Shown piece after piece: positions 40,050 to 50,796 of a DNA stretch of 64,000 bases. Source of the DNA: Neisseria montereyensis (GTDB taxonomy: Bacteria; Pseudomonadota; Gammaproteobacteria; Burkholderiales; Neisseriaceae). The notes under the pieces are model-generated. The model was not told the DNA's origin and made no database searches. It saw nothing but the letters and a program-made list of their open reading frames with translations. Positions within the stretch are counted from its first letter, which is position 1; the number at the start of each line of letters is the position of its first letter. Where the stretch lies: assembly GCF_024834045.1 (NCBI RefSeq), contig NZ_JANUXW010000007.1, positions 44,219 to 108,218 on the forward strand, written 5' to 3'. A program made the position numbers and the translations under genes.

Positions 40050-41303
40050 ATGTCATCTGATTTTGGCAATGTATTACAAAACGAATTGGGCGGTGTATTA
40101 AGCCGTTTTCTCACCCAAAACGGCGAAAGTGCGGAAAACAGCACCCATGCTGCCAAAATCGTTTTGCCTACCGTGATTGCCGGTTTGGTCAAACACCTCA
40201 ACAATGATCCCGCCCATCTGAACAGCTTACACGACACCCTCACCGGCACGGCATCCACTCCCTTAAACCGTGCGGTTATACAAGTCGAAGAAGGCGGCAT
40301 CGGCTTTGACGGTGTGTTGCAATGGGGGCGGGAAAAGCTCCCCACTCTGTTTAGCGGCAATGCTGCGGATGTTTCCGATCAAATCGCCCATGAAAGCGGT
40401 ATTGCCAAAGCAGCGGCAGGTTCTCTATTGGCCCTAGCATTGCCGTTAGTACTTTCTGTGTTAAGCAAAAAAGTGAAAGCGGAAAACCTAAACCAACGTC
40501 AATTGGCCGGCGTATTAGGCGCACAACACGATTGGCTGGCCGGTACATTAAGCAGCGGCATGCTTTCCGCGCTCGGTATCGGCAGCTTAAGCGGTATCTT
40601 CGGCGGATTGAGCAGTTGGGCTACCGGTGCCACGGCAAATGCGGCCGGTGCGGCGGCAGCCAAAGGTTCGGGCTTGGGCAAATGGATTGCTTTGGTGATT
40701 GCCGCCCTCGTGGCTTTATTCGCTTATAAAAGCTGCAGCACTCAAGAACAACCCGTTCCGCCGGCAGACGTGGCCGCATCGGCACCGGAAGAAACTGATG
40801 CCATCACGGCATCCGATGAGGATACGGAAACAACCGCTTCCAGCGTGATGCCTTCCGAACCCTCTAATATTATCGAGCCGGTTGCTTCCGCACCCGAACA
40901 AGATATGATTGGTACGGCATCCGCGCCTATGGATAATACTGCCGCCTCCGCGCCGGCCATTGCGCCCGACCAAGCCGGTGTGGTTTATCAAAACGGCATG
41001 GCCGTATTCTACTTCGCCACATCTCAAAATAATGTTGCCGAAGGTGCGGAACGAATTGTCGGCGAAGTGATTGAAGCGGGTAAAGCCGGTAAAAAACTGG
41101 TCATCAGCGGTTTTGCCGACAGCACCGGCAATGCCGCCGCCAATGCCGAGTTATCCAAACAACGTGCCAACGCAGTGAAAGCTTTCTTTGAAGCACAAGG
41201 TGTCGATACGGCCAATATCGAACTGCGCGAACCGGACAATACCACCGGCGCCATTGGTAATGACGTAGAAGGCCGCCGTGTGGAAGTGACCGTAGAAGGT
41301 TAA
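40050..41303 (+). CDS. DUF937/OmpA-domain envelope protein
   Basis: A 417-residue protein. Residues about 1-200 form an alanine/leucine-rich DUF937-type domain (NVLQNELGGVLSRFL, AAGSLLALALPLVLSVLSKK, SLSGIFGGLS). A membrane helix follows at about 212-228 (GKWIALVIAALVALFAYKSC), then a long alanine/serine/proline linker, and an OmpA peptidoglycan-binding domain at about 315-417 (MAVFYFATSQNNVAEGAERI, ISGFADSTGNAAANAELSKQ RANAVK split here, GRRVEVTVEG). It is likely anchored in the inner membrane and grips peptidoglycan. The ribosome site AAGGAG is perfect. A DUS terminator follows. Confidence 0.83.
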   Translation: MSSDFGNVLQNELGGVLSRFLTQNGESAENSTHAAKIVLPTVIAGLVKHLNNDPAHLNSLHDTLTGTASTPLNRAVIQVEEGGIGFDGVLQWGREKLPTLFSGNAADVSDQIAHESGIAKAAAGSLLALALPLVLSVLSKKVKAENLNQRQLAGVLGAQHDWLAGTLSSGMLSALGIGSLSGIFGGLSSWATGATANAAGAAAAKGSGLGKWIALVIAALVALFAYKSCSTQEQPVPPADVAASAPEETDAITASDEDTETTASSVMPSEPSNIIEPVASAPEQDMIGTASAPMDNTAASAPAIAPDQAGVVYQNGMAVFYFATSQNNVAEGAERIVGEVIEAGKAGKKLVISGFADSTGNAAANAELSKQRANAVKAFFEAQGVDTANIELREPDNTTGAIGNDVEGRRVEVTVEG

Positions 41304-41351
41304 TCACTGCGTATATTCCGGCAATGTGCCAAACAGCCGTTATTAAAAAAC

Positions 41352-41382
41352 AAAGCCGTCTGAAAAAGTTTCAGACGGCTTT
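41352..41382. terminator. DUS-pair terminator between the OmpA gene and thiG
   Basis: AAAGCCGTCTGA and TCAGACGGCTTT form an inverted DUS pair with T residues after it, between two converging genes, so it can serve both. Confidence 0.85.
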
Positions 41383-41467
41383 GTTTTATGGCTGTATAAA
41401 GAACACTATGCTCGCATTCAGATAAATCGTTTGCATCTTTGATTCAAACCGCAATACCTTGTGAATA

Positions 41468-42268
41468 TTAAGACGCATACTCGTATTCATCACTATGCCA
41501 GAACGGTTGGCCAACCGTCGGTGTGCTTGCGCGTGTATGCTCTGAGGGCGGCATCGGTACCGCTTCATAAGCATTCCGCCCCGCCTGAACCCCTTGCGCA
41601 AATGCCTGCGCCATCTGTACGGGATTGCCGCTGCGGGAAACAGCACTGTTCAACAATACGCCGTCGAACCCCCATTCCATTACTTGCGCGGCATGAGACG
41701 GCAATCCTAAACCGGCATCCACAATCAGCGGCGTATCCGGCAAACGCTCGCGCAACATCCGCAAAGCATAGCCGTTTATGGCACCCAATCCGGTACCGAT
41801 CGGCGCCGCCCACGGCATCAATGCCTGACAACCGGCATCTAATAACCGTTGGCAGGCGATAAGGTCTTCGGTGCAATAGGGCAACACCTTAAAGCCCTCT
41901 TTAATCAAAATATCGGCCGCTTCAACCAATTGGAAAACATCCGGCTGCAAGGTGTCGTCGTTGCCGATTAATTCGAGTTTAACCCAATCGGTTTCAAATA
42001 ATTCGCGTGCCATGTGCGCGGTGGCTACCGCTTCCTGCACACTCAAACAGCCTGCGGTATTGGGCAGCAGCGGAATACCCGCTTCCTGCAACAACGCCCA
42101 CAACGCACCGCCGCCATTGCCATCGGGCGTATTCTGACGGCGCAGCGCAACGGTAATCATAGCCGGCTCGGCAACACCGACGGCCTGACGCAAAATATCC
42201 AAAGAAGGATAAGCCGCCGTGCCCAATAATAAGCGCGACGAAAAAGTTTGTCCGTATAGAGTCAGCAT
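41468..42268 (-). CDS. thiG: Thiazole synthase ThiG
   Basis: A 266-residue (beta/alpha)8 enzyme that makes the thiazole phosphate of thiamine from deoxyxylulose phosphate, the ThiS thiocarboxylate and dehydroglycine. Signature parts: LLLGTAAYPSLDILRQAVGV, ITVALRR, KLELIGND, DLIACQRLLDAGCQALMPWA, PIGTGLGAINGYALRM and VDAGLGLPSHAAQVMEWGFD. It is the last gene of thiC-thiO-thiS-thiG. The glycine oxidase and sulfur carrier it needs are upstream in the same unit. Confidence 0.95.
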   Translation of the reverse strand: MLTLYGQTFSSRLLLGTAAYPSLDILRQAVGVAEPAMITVALRRQNTPDGNGGGALWALLQEAGIPLLPNTAGCLSVQEAVATAHMARELFETDWVKLELIGNDDTLQPDVFQLVEAADILIKEGFKVLPYCTEDLIACQRLLDAGCQALMPWAAPIGTGLGAINGYALRMLRERLPDTPLIVDAGLGLPSHAAQVMEWGFDGVLLNSAVSRSGNPVQMAQAFAQGVQAGRNAYEAVPMPPSEHTRASTPTVGQPFWHSDEYEYAS

Positions 42269-42399
42269 AATTGAGCTTCCTTATAGACTGATACAGGCAG
42301 ATATTATTTTCACAACCCTGCCCTGTTTTCAATTGAGATATCAACCATCTAAATATTTTTTCAGACGGCCTCTTTTATCTTCCCCCGTTACCAGCGTGT

Positions 42400-42594
42400 T
42401 TAGCCACCCACAACAGGGCGGACAATCTCTATTTTGTCGCCCTCATTCAATGCGGTTTCGGCATAACGGGTTTTAGGGATAAAAATCGTGTTTACCGATA
42501 CGGCAAACGGTGCTTGCGGCGGATTATCTTTAAGCCACTCGGCAAGTGTTGCGCCGCTAAAAGGACGGTTTTCACCGTTTATTTGAATATTCAT
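42400..42594 (-). CDS. thiS: Sulfur carrier protein ThiS
   Basis: A 64-residue ubiquitin-like protein from ATG 42594 (MNIQINGENRPFSGATLAEW), ending in the required Gly-Gly (VRPVVGG), whose terminal carboxylate carries sulfur to ThiG. An upstream extension of the frame to 42633 lacks similarity and is rejected. It sits between thiO and thiG. Confidence 0.92.
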   Translation of the reverse strand: MNIQINGENRPFSGATLAEWLKDNPPQAPFAVSVNTIFIPKTRYAETALNEGDKIEIVRPVVGG

Positions 42595-42652
42595 CACGCA
42601 GTATTCCTTAACGATTGCTTGTAATCCCGACAAACGGCTATCGCTTCACCTA

Positions 42653-42680
42653 AGGCCGTCTGAAAAGTTTTCAGACGGCT
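42653..42680. terminator. DUS-pair hairpin between thiO and thiS
   Basis: GGCCGTCTGAAAA and TTTTCAGACGGC form a stem with a one-base centre. It lies inside the thi operon, so it may lower expression of thiS and thiG. Confidence 0.7.
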
Positions 42681-42725
42681 TATATCGGTATGGCCGTTAT
42701 ATCATGGTTTACCTGCCAATTTGAT

Positions 42726-43817
42726 TCAACTACCGCAATAAAGCACCGGCAGCTCACCTGCCGTTTCGGGGCGGTTACCACCCAGCACGCCGGAAACGGT
42801 TTCTACCACCGCTTCGGCCACCGACGGCGAAATCATAAAACCATGCCGGAACAAACCGTTTGCTTCGATTAACTGTTTTTCGGCATGACAGCGGATTTCA
42901 GGGCGGTCGTGTACCAGCGTCGGGCGTAAACCGACATTGGTTTCCAAAACCCTTGCCTCACCGAAAGCCGGATGAACGGCATATAAAGCCGAGAACAATT
43001 CCAAGCTGCTGCGCACCGACACCGGGCTGTCGTCTTCGCTGTCAATCTGAGTCGCACCGATCACATACAAGCCGTTTTCTTTCGGGCAAACATACAAAGG
43101 ATAACGCGGATGCAACAGGCGGACGGGTCGGTTAAGTTTCACTTCGGGCGCCAACACGCGGGCGACTTCACCGCGGATACCGCGCAAACGGGTGCCGCCG
43201 CTTTGGTTCCATGCCTGCCGCGCACCGATACCGCGGCAGTCAATCACCCAATCGGCCTGCGCATGAAGTTCGTCAAGGTTATCAACAGGCGTATGCCAAC
43301 GGCAATCGACACCGGCCTGTTGTGCGGCTTCTGCTAAGGCGGCGATGGTTTGGCGGTTGTCGAGCTGCCCTTCTTCGGGCAGAAATAAGCCTTGATTGAA
43401 GCGTCCGCCCAATTGCGGTTCATTGCGGGCAATATCGTCGGCCGACCATTGTTGTGCCGGCTGCTTGCCGTGATGGGCACGCGCTAAGTGTTGCAAAAAG
43501 CGGTTTTTAAGGGCGGCATCTTGGTTATGCCAAACAATCAGACTGCCGTTTTCCTGAAAAAAAACCGGGCTGTTGATGCGTTTCAGATACTGCCGCCACA
43601 ATTTGAGGCTGCTGTATCCCAATGCGATGACTTCGGGCGCCCCGTCTACCGCTTCCGCAGCAGGCGCCAACATTGCGGCAGCCACATAAGCCGCGCTGTT
43701 TTCACCGGTAGGTGATCCGGCATCATACAATACCGTGCGGATACCTTGTTCCGCCAAGCGCCATGCCGTCAGCCGCCCGAGCAGACCGCCGCCGGCAATC
43801 GCTACCTGATAGGGTTT
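42726..43817 (-). CDS. thiO: Glycine oxidase ThiO
   Basis: A 363-residue FAD enzyme that oxidises glycine to iminoglycine for thiazole synthesis. The start at 43817 (MKPYQVAIAGGGLLGRLTAW) shows the Rossmann motif GGGLLG; an earlier Met at 43871 would add a non-family tail. Further DAO-family features: VIDCRGIGAR, IRGEVARVL, YVCPKENGLYVIGATQIDSE, VGLRPTLVHDRPEI, and FRHGFMISPSVAEAV. The ribosome site AAAAAGGAACC lies upstream. It follows thiC across a DUS hairpin. Confidence 0.92.
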   Translation of the reverse strand, partial: KPYQVAIAGGGLLGRLTAWRLAEQGIRTVLYDAGSPTGENSAAYVAAAMLAPAAEAVDGAPEVIALGYSSLKLWRQYLKRINSPVFFQENGSLIVWHNQDAALKNRFLQHLARAHHGKQPAQQWSADDIARNEPQLGGRFNQGLFLPEEGQLDNRQTIAALAEAAQQAGVDCRWHTPVDNLDELHAQADWVIDCRGIGARQAWNQSGGTRLRGIRGEVARVLAPEVKLNRPVRLLHPRYPLYVCPKENGLYVIGATQIDSEDDSPVSVRSSLELFSALYAVHPAFGEARVLETNVGLRPTLVHDRPEIRCHAEKQLIEANGLFRHGFMISPSVAEAVVETVSGVLGGNRPETAGELPVLYCGS

Positions 43818-43940
43818 CATGATGGTTCCTTTTTTCATTTTTATTGGCCGGCCGTTGCCGATGCCCATCACAACAAATAGATTAAGGCTTGGCGCATATC
43901 ATATTGACATGCATTCGGATATATACCGGCGCAACTTATC

Positions 43941-43974
43941 AGGCCGTCTGAAAATATTCAGATTCAGACGGCCT
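43941..43974. terminator. DUS-pair hairpin between thiC and thiO
   Basis: AGGCCGTCTGAA (43941-43952) and TTCAGACGGCCT (43963-43974) are exact inverses with a ten-base loop. Confidence 0.78.
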
Positions 43975-43988
43975 GTAAACTTCACACA

Positions 43989-45914
<1,926 letters not shown>

Positions 45915-45956
45915 TCAGAATTTCATATTCGGCAGGCCGTCTGAAAACATTATCGA

Positions 45957-46044
45957 CGCTGAAATCTTCCCACGCAAGCATTACCTTGATCGGGTGTTAA
46001 GGGTGTTTCTCAGCCGCATTGGTTAGCCCATGCAGCACCCCTGT
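45957..46044 (-). promoter_or_regulatory. TPP riboswitch (THI element) upstream of thiC
   Basis: On the minus strand the conserved blocks CAGGGGTGC, GGCTGAGAAACACCC, GATC and TAATGCTTGCGTGGGAA occur in the right order. This is the TPP aptamer; binding should block translation or transcription of the thiC operon. Confidence 0.95.
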
Positions 46045-46057
46045 TTCGTTCCAACTG

Positions 46058-46066
46058 ATTATAACA
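46058..46066 (-). promoter_or_regulatory. Extended -10 promoter for the thi operon
   Basis: On the minus strand TGTTATAAT, an extended -10 element with perfect TATAAT, lies about 14 bp before the riboswitch; -35 match is weak (TGTTGT at 17 bp). Confidence 0.7.
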
Positions 46067-46152
46067 AACAAATCCCGCAAACAACATCGGATTACAAAAA
46101 AAAACAATATTGTGTAATATTTTTATAAAAACACCTGCTCTATAATGAAAAC

Positions 46153-46179
46153 AAGCCGTCTGAAATATTCAGACGGCTT
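46153..46179. terminator. DUS-pair hairpin
   Basis: AAGCCGTCTGAA (46153-46164) and TTCAGACGGCTT (46168-46179) with a three-base loop, in the 431-bp interval between thiC and the thioesterase gene. Apart from the riboswitch, promoter and this hairpin I see nothing else there. Confidence 0.75.
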
Positions 46180-46294
46180 GTTTATATATTAATATTCACT
46201 TATCGAAAAATCATTTCCGAGAAGCCAATACAATGGCGGCACAACCGCTTTTGCTGCTATATAATTGCTTTATCAATCACGCCAAACGAATATT

Positions 46295-46732
46295 ATGACG
46301 CCAGCCGAACTACAAACTTTTCTTCACCGTAATATTCCCGCTTCCGCCGCTTTACAATTCAGCGTTACCGAAGCGGATCCCGGCCGTACTGCCCTAATCG
46401 CCCCTATTGCCGCCAATTGCAACCATCACCATACCGTTTTCGGCGGCAGTATTGTGATGTTGGCAACATTATGCGGCTGGTCGTTGGTGCATCTTAATTA
46501 TCCGGAATATCACGGCAAAATCGTGATTCAGGAAAGCCATATCCGATATTTAAAACCTGCCCGGGGCGATTTAACCGCCGTTTGCGAGAAAACCGACCCC
46601 GAAGCATGGGCGCAATGCAGTGCCATGTTGGCTGCGCGCGGTAAAGGCAAAATTCATATCACCTGCACATTGTTTAGCAACGATATAAAGGTTGCCGAAT
46701 TTGAAGGGAAATATGTTGTATTAGCCGAATAG
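46295..46732 (+). CDS. YiiD-type hotdog thioesterase
   Basis: A 145-residue hotdog-fold protein resembling the C-terminal half of E. coli YiiD. Start at ATG 46295 (MTPAELQTFLHRNIPASAAL) rather than a TTG at 46265. Typical parts are NCNHHHTVFGGSIVMLATLC, with the helix over the active site, and IVIQESHIRYLKPARGDLTA. It probably hydrolyses acyl-CoA or similar thioesters; the substrate is not known. Confidence 0.82.
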   Translation: MTPAELQTFLHRNIPASAALQFSVTEADPGRTALIAPIAANCNHHHTVFGGSIVMLATLCGWSLVHLNYPEYHGKIVIQESHIRYLKPARGDLTAVCEKTDPEAWAQCSAMLAARGKGKIHITCTLFSNDIKVAEFEGKYVVLAE

Positions 46733-46753
46733 CACAACACTCGCAAGCAACGA

Positions 46754-47329
46754 TTAAACTTCTGCTTCCGGCTGATACACCGCCAAAACAAACCGGCTTT
46801 TTCCTGCCTTGCCTTCCCGATAAACTTCCAACCACTCTGGCAGTTGCGGCAGCACGCCTGCTTCCAAATACACCATAGCCTGCTCATTCAGACGGCCTTG
46901 AAGCACTGCCCACAACTCAGGCCATTGCTGCCAATTAAACGGCGGATCCAAAAAAACCGTATCAAAACGGCTAGCATTCTGCTTTAAATAAAGCAAACCA
47001 TCGGCTCCCACCACTTCAACCTGCTCCACACCTAATTGGCGGATATTCTCTCTAATCGCCTGTACGGTTTGGCGGTTACGTTCCACCAACACCGTCGAAC
47101 GCGCCCCCCTCGAAGCCGCTTCCAAGCCCAAAGCCCCGCTGCCTGCAAATAAATCCAACACCGCCTGCCCGGTTAAATCCTGCCCCAACCAGTTAAACAG
47201 GCGTTCGCGTACGCTATCCGGCGTAGGGCGCAAACCGTCGGCATCGCTAAAGTGCAGTTTCCTGCCCCGATGCGTTCCACCAATAATACGGACTTGGTTT
47301 TGGTGTTTGACATGTCGGCTTTTATTCAT
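46754..47329 (-). CDS. rsmD: 16S rRNA (guanine966-N2)-methyltransferase RsmD
   Basis: A 191-residue SAM-dependent methyltransferase. It shows VRIIGGTHRGRKLHF, the start RPTPDSVRERLFNWLG, SAM-binding motif VLDLFAGSGALGLEAASRGA, and the catalytic DPPF (VFLDPPFNW). It modifies G966 of 16S rRNA in the assembling small subunit. It converges with the thioesterase gene and is preceded by a DUS hairpin. Confidence 0.93.
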   Translation of the reverse strand: MNKSRHVKHQNQVRIIGGTHRGRKLHFSDADGLRPTPDSVRERLFNWLGQDLTGQAVLDLFAGSGALGLEAASRGARSTVLVERNRQTVQAIRENIRQLGVEQVEVVGADGLLYLKQNASRFDTVFLDPPFNWQQWPELWAVLQGRLNEQAMVYLEAGVLPQLPEWLEVYREGKAGKSRFVLAVYQPEAEV

Positions 47330-47374
47330 GATTGGATTTGAATTTATGATTTGAATGGTACGGTATTGTATAGC

Positions 47375-47415
47375 AAAGGCCGTCTGAAACCGGTATTCAT
47401 TTCAGACGGCCTTTA
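47375..47415. terminator. DUS-pair terminator
   Basis: AAAGGCCGTCTGAAA and TTTCAGACGGCCTTT flank a ten-base loop, just beyond the stop of the AT-rich membrane protein gene and upstream of rsmD. Confidence 0.8.
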
Positions 47416-47417
47416 AT

Positions 47418-47873
47418 CTAAGATAAAGTCTTTTTATGATTAATAACCAAGAAAAATAAAGTCAACCCAAATATCAACACTATTGATATCATAGTATAAA
47501 TATTTAAATTAAAATAAAGATCATTGTTTTTAAAAAAATACAAAAAGAAGCAATATAAAAAAAGCATTAAACAAATTATAACTACATTTTTTTGATTATA
47601 AAAATTAATAAATTTTTTTTGAACATCAGCAGGAATCTTTTGTATATCAATTTTTTTCTCACCAGCAGCAAAAACTATCATTTTATAAATTAAACATAGC
47701 GTGGAAATTGCAAATACTGCCGACACTAATATTGATATATACTTGGAAAGACTACCTTTTTCCAAAATAAATCCTAATTTATCATAAATATAAAAAATAT
47801 AAACATTTAAAAAACCAAAAGACAGTACTGAAATATTAATTAAAATATTTGTACTTCTTGACAATATATTCAT
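47418..47873 (-). CDS. AT-rich four-helix membrane protein, probably acquired
   Basis: A 151-residue protein with four likely membrane helices (about 10-31, 46-68, 96-113 and 126-144) and a lysine-rich cytoplasmic loop (GEKKIDIQKIPADVQKKFIN). Base composition is strikingly AT-rich compared with rsmD and topA on either side, and the flanking 170 bp are AT-rich too, with no DUS inside the gene. This suggests recent horizontal gain. No family recognised. Small membrane proteins of this type are sometimes immunity or defence components, but there is no partner gene in view. Confidence 0.72.
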   Translation of the reverse strand: MNILSRSTNILINISVLSFGFLNVYIFYIYDKLGFILEKGSLSKYISILVSAVFAISTLCLIYKMIVFAAGEKKIDIQKIPADVQKKFINFYNQKNVVIICLMLFLYCFFLYFFKNNDLYFNLNIYTMISIVLIFGLTLFFLVINHKKTLS

Positions 47874-48043
47874 AACCTATCCCAAACCAAGTAAAAACTG
47901 AAAAACATAGCTCCAAAAATGAAATTATTCATTAGCAATATTTATTATGTATATTTTCTTTAGATGAAAAATATAAATTGAAATAAATATTATCATGACA
48001 ATAGAATAATGACAATTTTTGGAGCTTATTTTTTAATCAAGAT

Positions 48044-50353
48044 TTACTCAGCCACTTTAGAACCTTTCGGTGCCGGCGGTTCGATTTGCTCTTTCCAGCC
48101 GCATTCTTTCTGCGGGCAGACTTTTTCTACCCCCCAGCGCTTGGTAGTTTTAATGGTTAATACTGGCCATTTGCAGTTGGGGCAGGTTTCGGCGATGGGC
48201 GGATTCCATACGGCGTAATCGCAGTCGGGATAGGTATTGCAGCTGTAAAACAGTTTGCCGTAGCGGGATTTGCGTTCGATTAAGTGGCCTTTGCCGCATT
48301 TCGGGCATACCACGCCGGTATCTTTCGGCGGTTCCAACGGCTCGATATGTTTACATTTCGGATAGTTGGAACAACCGATAAATTTACCGTAACGGCCTTT
48401 TTTATACACCAGCTGTCCGCCGCATTTCGGGCATTCGCGGCCTTCGACCACTGTCGGCTCTTCCGCTTCTTTGGCGGCATCTTCGGCAGTTTCTCCGATA
48501 TTGCGGGTGTAGTCGCATTCGGGATAACCGGAACAGGCGATAAAGCGACCGCGCTTGCCGAATTTGATTTGCAGCTTATGATTGCCGCATTTCGGGCAGA
48601 TTTCATCTAGCTCTTCGGTGGTAATTTTGGCGCGTTCGATGCCTTCTTTTTCTTTAACCTGCTTGCTGAAGCCTTTCCAGAATTTATCCATCACCGGAAT
48701 CCACTGGCGCTTACCAGTGGCGATTTCGTCAAGCTGGTCTTCCAGCTTGGCTGTAAAGTGGTAATCCACGTATTGGGCGAAGTGCTCGGTCAGGAATTTA
48801 TTCACAATTTCACCGGTATCGGTCGGCACAAACCGTTTTTGATCAAGCGTAACGTATTCTCGGTCTTTCAAGGTGGAAATAATGCTGGCATAGGTCGAAG
48901 GGCGGCCGATGCCGAATTCTTCCAATGCTTTCACCAGAGTAGCCTCATTAAAGCGCGGCGGCGGGGTGGTGAAATGTTGTTCGCCATAAAGCTGGTCGAC
49001 AGGCAGTTTGTCGCCCTCTTTCATTTCGGGCAGTTTTTTATTGTCTTCGCCCTCATCGCTATCGTCGGTGCCTTCTTCATACACATTTAAAAAACCTGCA
49101 AAAGTCTGCACTTGGCCGGTAACGCGGAAAACACCTTCGCCCAAAGCAATATCGACGGTGGTTTGGTCGAATTTGGCAGGCGTCATCTGGCAGGCAACGG
49201 TACGCTGCCAAATCATCTGATAAAGCTTGAATTGGTCGGCACTCAGGAAAGGTTTTACGCTTTCGGGGGTGCGGTAAACCGAAGTCGGACGAATGGCCTC
49301 GTGCGCTTCTTGGGCGTTTTTCGACTTGGTTTTATATTGTTTAACGGAAGCAGGCAGATATTCTTTGCCGATTTTGTTTTCAATATAATGGCGGATTTCC
49401 ACCAAAGCTTCATCCGACAAGGTAACGCTGTCGGTACGCATATAGGTAATCAAACCGATTGCGCCTTGTCCGACATCAATACCTTCGTAAAGCTGTTGGG
49501 CGGTTCGCATGGTGCGGTCGGTGGTCATGCCGAGTTTACGCACGGCATCCTGTTGCATCGTCGAAGTGGTAAACGGTGCGGCGGGGTTGCGGCTGCGTTT
49601 TTTCTTTTCAATATTGGCAACTTGGGCTTCTTTATCGGTCAGCCCGTTTAAAACGGCTTGCTGTGCCGCTTCGTCTGGCAGGGAAAACTGTTCCAGCTTT
49701 TCGCCCTGCCATTGCACCAGTTTGGCGGTGAATTTGCTGCGGCCTTTATGACTATCAAGGTGAACGGTCCAATATTCCTGCGCTTCAAACGCTTTGATTT
49801 CGTTTTCACGCTCGCAAATCAGGCGCAAGGCCGGGCTTTGTACACGACCGGCACTCAGGCCGCGGCGGATTTTTTTCCACAACAGCGGGGAAAGATTAAA
49901 GCCGACCAAATAATCCAATGCGCGCCGCGCCTGTTGCGCATCCACTAAGTTTTCTTCCAACTCCCGCGGATGGGCAATGGCATCTAAAACGGCATTTTTG
50001 GTAATTTCGTGAAACACAACACGTTGCGGCTTGAGATTTTTCAAACCGCGTTTGGATTTCAAAATTTCCTGCAAGTGCCATGAAATGGCTTCGCCTTCTC
50101 TATCCGGGTCGGTTGCGAGATACAGGTTTTCGGATTCTTTGGCAGCGGCAACAATGGCATCCACGTGCTTGCTGTTGCGGGCAACCAATTGGTATTTCAT
50201 AGCAAAATCGTTATCGGGATCCACCGCACCGTTTTTCGGTACCAAATCGCGCACGTGTCCGTAGGAAGCGAGGATTTCAAAATCGCTGCCGAGGTATTTT
50301 TTCAACGTTTTGGCTTTGGAGGGTGACTCCACAATCAATAAATTCTTTGCCAT
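48044..50353 (-). CDS. topA: DNA topoisomerase I
   Basis: A 769-residue type IA topoisomerase that relaxes negative supercoils. The TOPRIM domain is at the start (LLIVESPSKAKTLKKYLG, TDPDREGEAISWHL), the active-site Tyr lies in GLITYMRTDSVTLSD, and FTTSTMQQDAVRKLGM is the family core. Four C-terminal zinc-finger modules follow (CPKCGNHKLQ, CPKCGGQLVY, CPKCGKGHLI, CPNCKWPVLT with the cysteines partly replaced at the last). The ATG is preceded by AAAGGGAAA. Confidence 0.97.
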   Translation of the reverse strand: MAKNLLIVESPSKAKTLKKYLGSDFEILASYGHVRDLVPKNGAVDPDNDFAMKYQLVARNSKHVDAIVAAAKESENLYLATDPDREGEAISWHLQEILKSKRGLKNLKPQRVVFHEITKNAVLDAIAHPRELEENLVDAQQARRALDYLVGFNLSPLLWKKIRRGLSAGRVQSPALRLICERENEIKAFEAQEYWTVHLDSHKGRSKFTAKLVQWQGEKLEQFSLPDEAAQQAVLNGLTDKEAQVANIEKKKRSRNPAAPFTTSTMQQDAVRKLGMTTDRTMRTAQQLYEGIDVGQGAIGLITYMRTDSVTLSDEALVEIRHYIENKIGKEYLPASVKQYKTKSKNAQEAHEAIRPTSVYRTPESVKPFLSADQFKLYQMIWQRTVACQMTPAKFDQTTVDIALGEGVFRVTGQVQTFAGFLNVYEEGTDDSDEGEDNKKLPEMKEGDKLPVDQLYGEQHFTTPPPRFNEATLVKALEEFGIGRPSTYASIISTLKDREYVTLDQKRFVPTDTGEIVNKFLTEHFAQYVDYHFTAKLEDQLDEIATGKRQWIPVMDKFWKGFSKQVKEKEGIERAKITTEELDEICPKCGNHKLQIKFGKRGRFIACSGYPECDYTRNIGETAEDAAKEAEEPTVVEGRECPKCGGQLVYKKGRYGKFIGCSNYPKCKHIEPLEPPKDTGVVCPKCGKGHLIERKSRYGKLFYSCNTYPDCDYAVWNPPIAETCPNCKWPVLTIKTTKRWGVEKVCPQKECGWKEQIEPPAPKGSKVAE

Positions 50354-50796
50354 AATCCGGTTTCCCTTTTAAAGTCGTTTACTTCGCGCACAAATAAATT
50401 TTCAGATGGAAGGCCATCTGAAATAAATATAGGTTCACTGTGCTTATATATTATTTATATGATGCCGTCTGAAGCCTTGTCAAAACAATTTTGAGGCGGT
50501 AAACGGCATTTTCAAGACGGCGGCCCTGTCTGCAATGGTAGGAACACATAGCGTCAGGGGATGCGATGATTGTCAATAAAGGCGGTCGGGTAATGGATAA
50601 AACCGAGAATATTTACCAATGATTCTACCTAAATTGAACATCGTCTGTTTTTTACTATACCAGACACCCGCAAAAGAAAGTATGAAACTTTTTGCCCTGC
50701 AACGCATAAAATAATGCCACACGCCATACAATCGGTTTTAAATATTTTCAAATATATTTCAAACAGATATTTAAATAAAGTCAGGCCGTCTGAAAA
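50354..50796. other. 443-bp gene-free interval upstream of topA
   Basis: Contains a degenerate DUS pair (TTCAGATGG at 50401-50409 and CCATCTGAA at 50414-50422), one AT-type DUS (ATGCCGTCTGAA at 50461-50472) and one AG-DUS near 50783. I find no convincing gene; short frames break quickly. It must hold the topA promoter. Confidence 0.6.

Noticed and set aside
50354-50796. Possible gene remnant upstream of topA
   Set aside because: No frame of useful length and no recognisable protein fragment.
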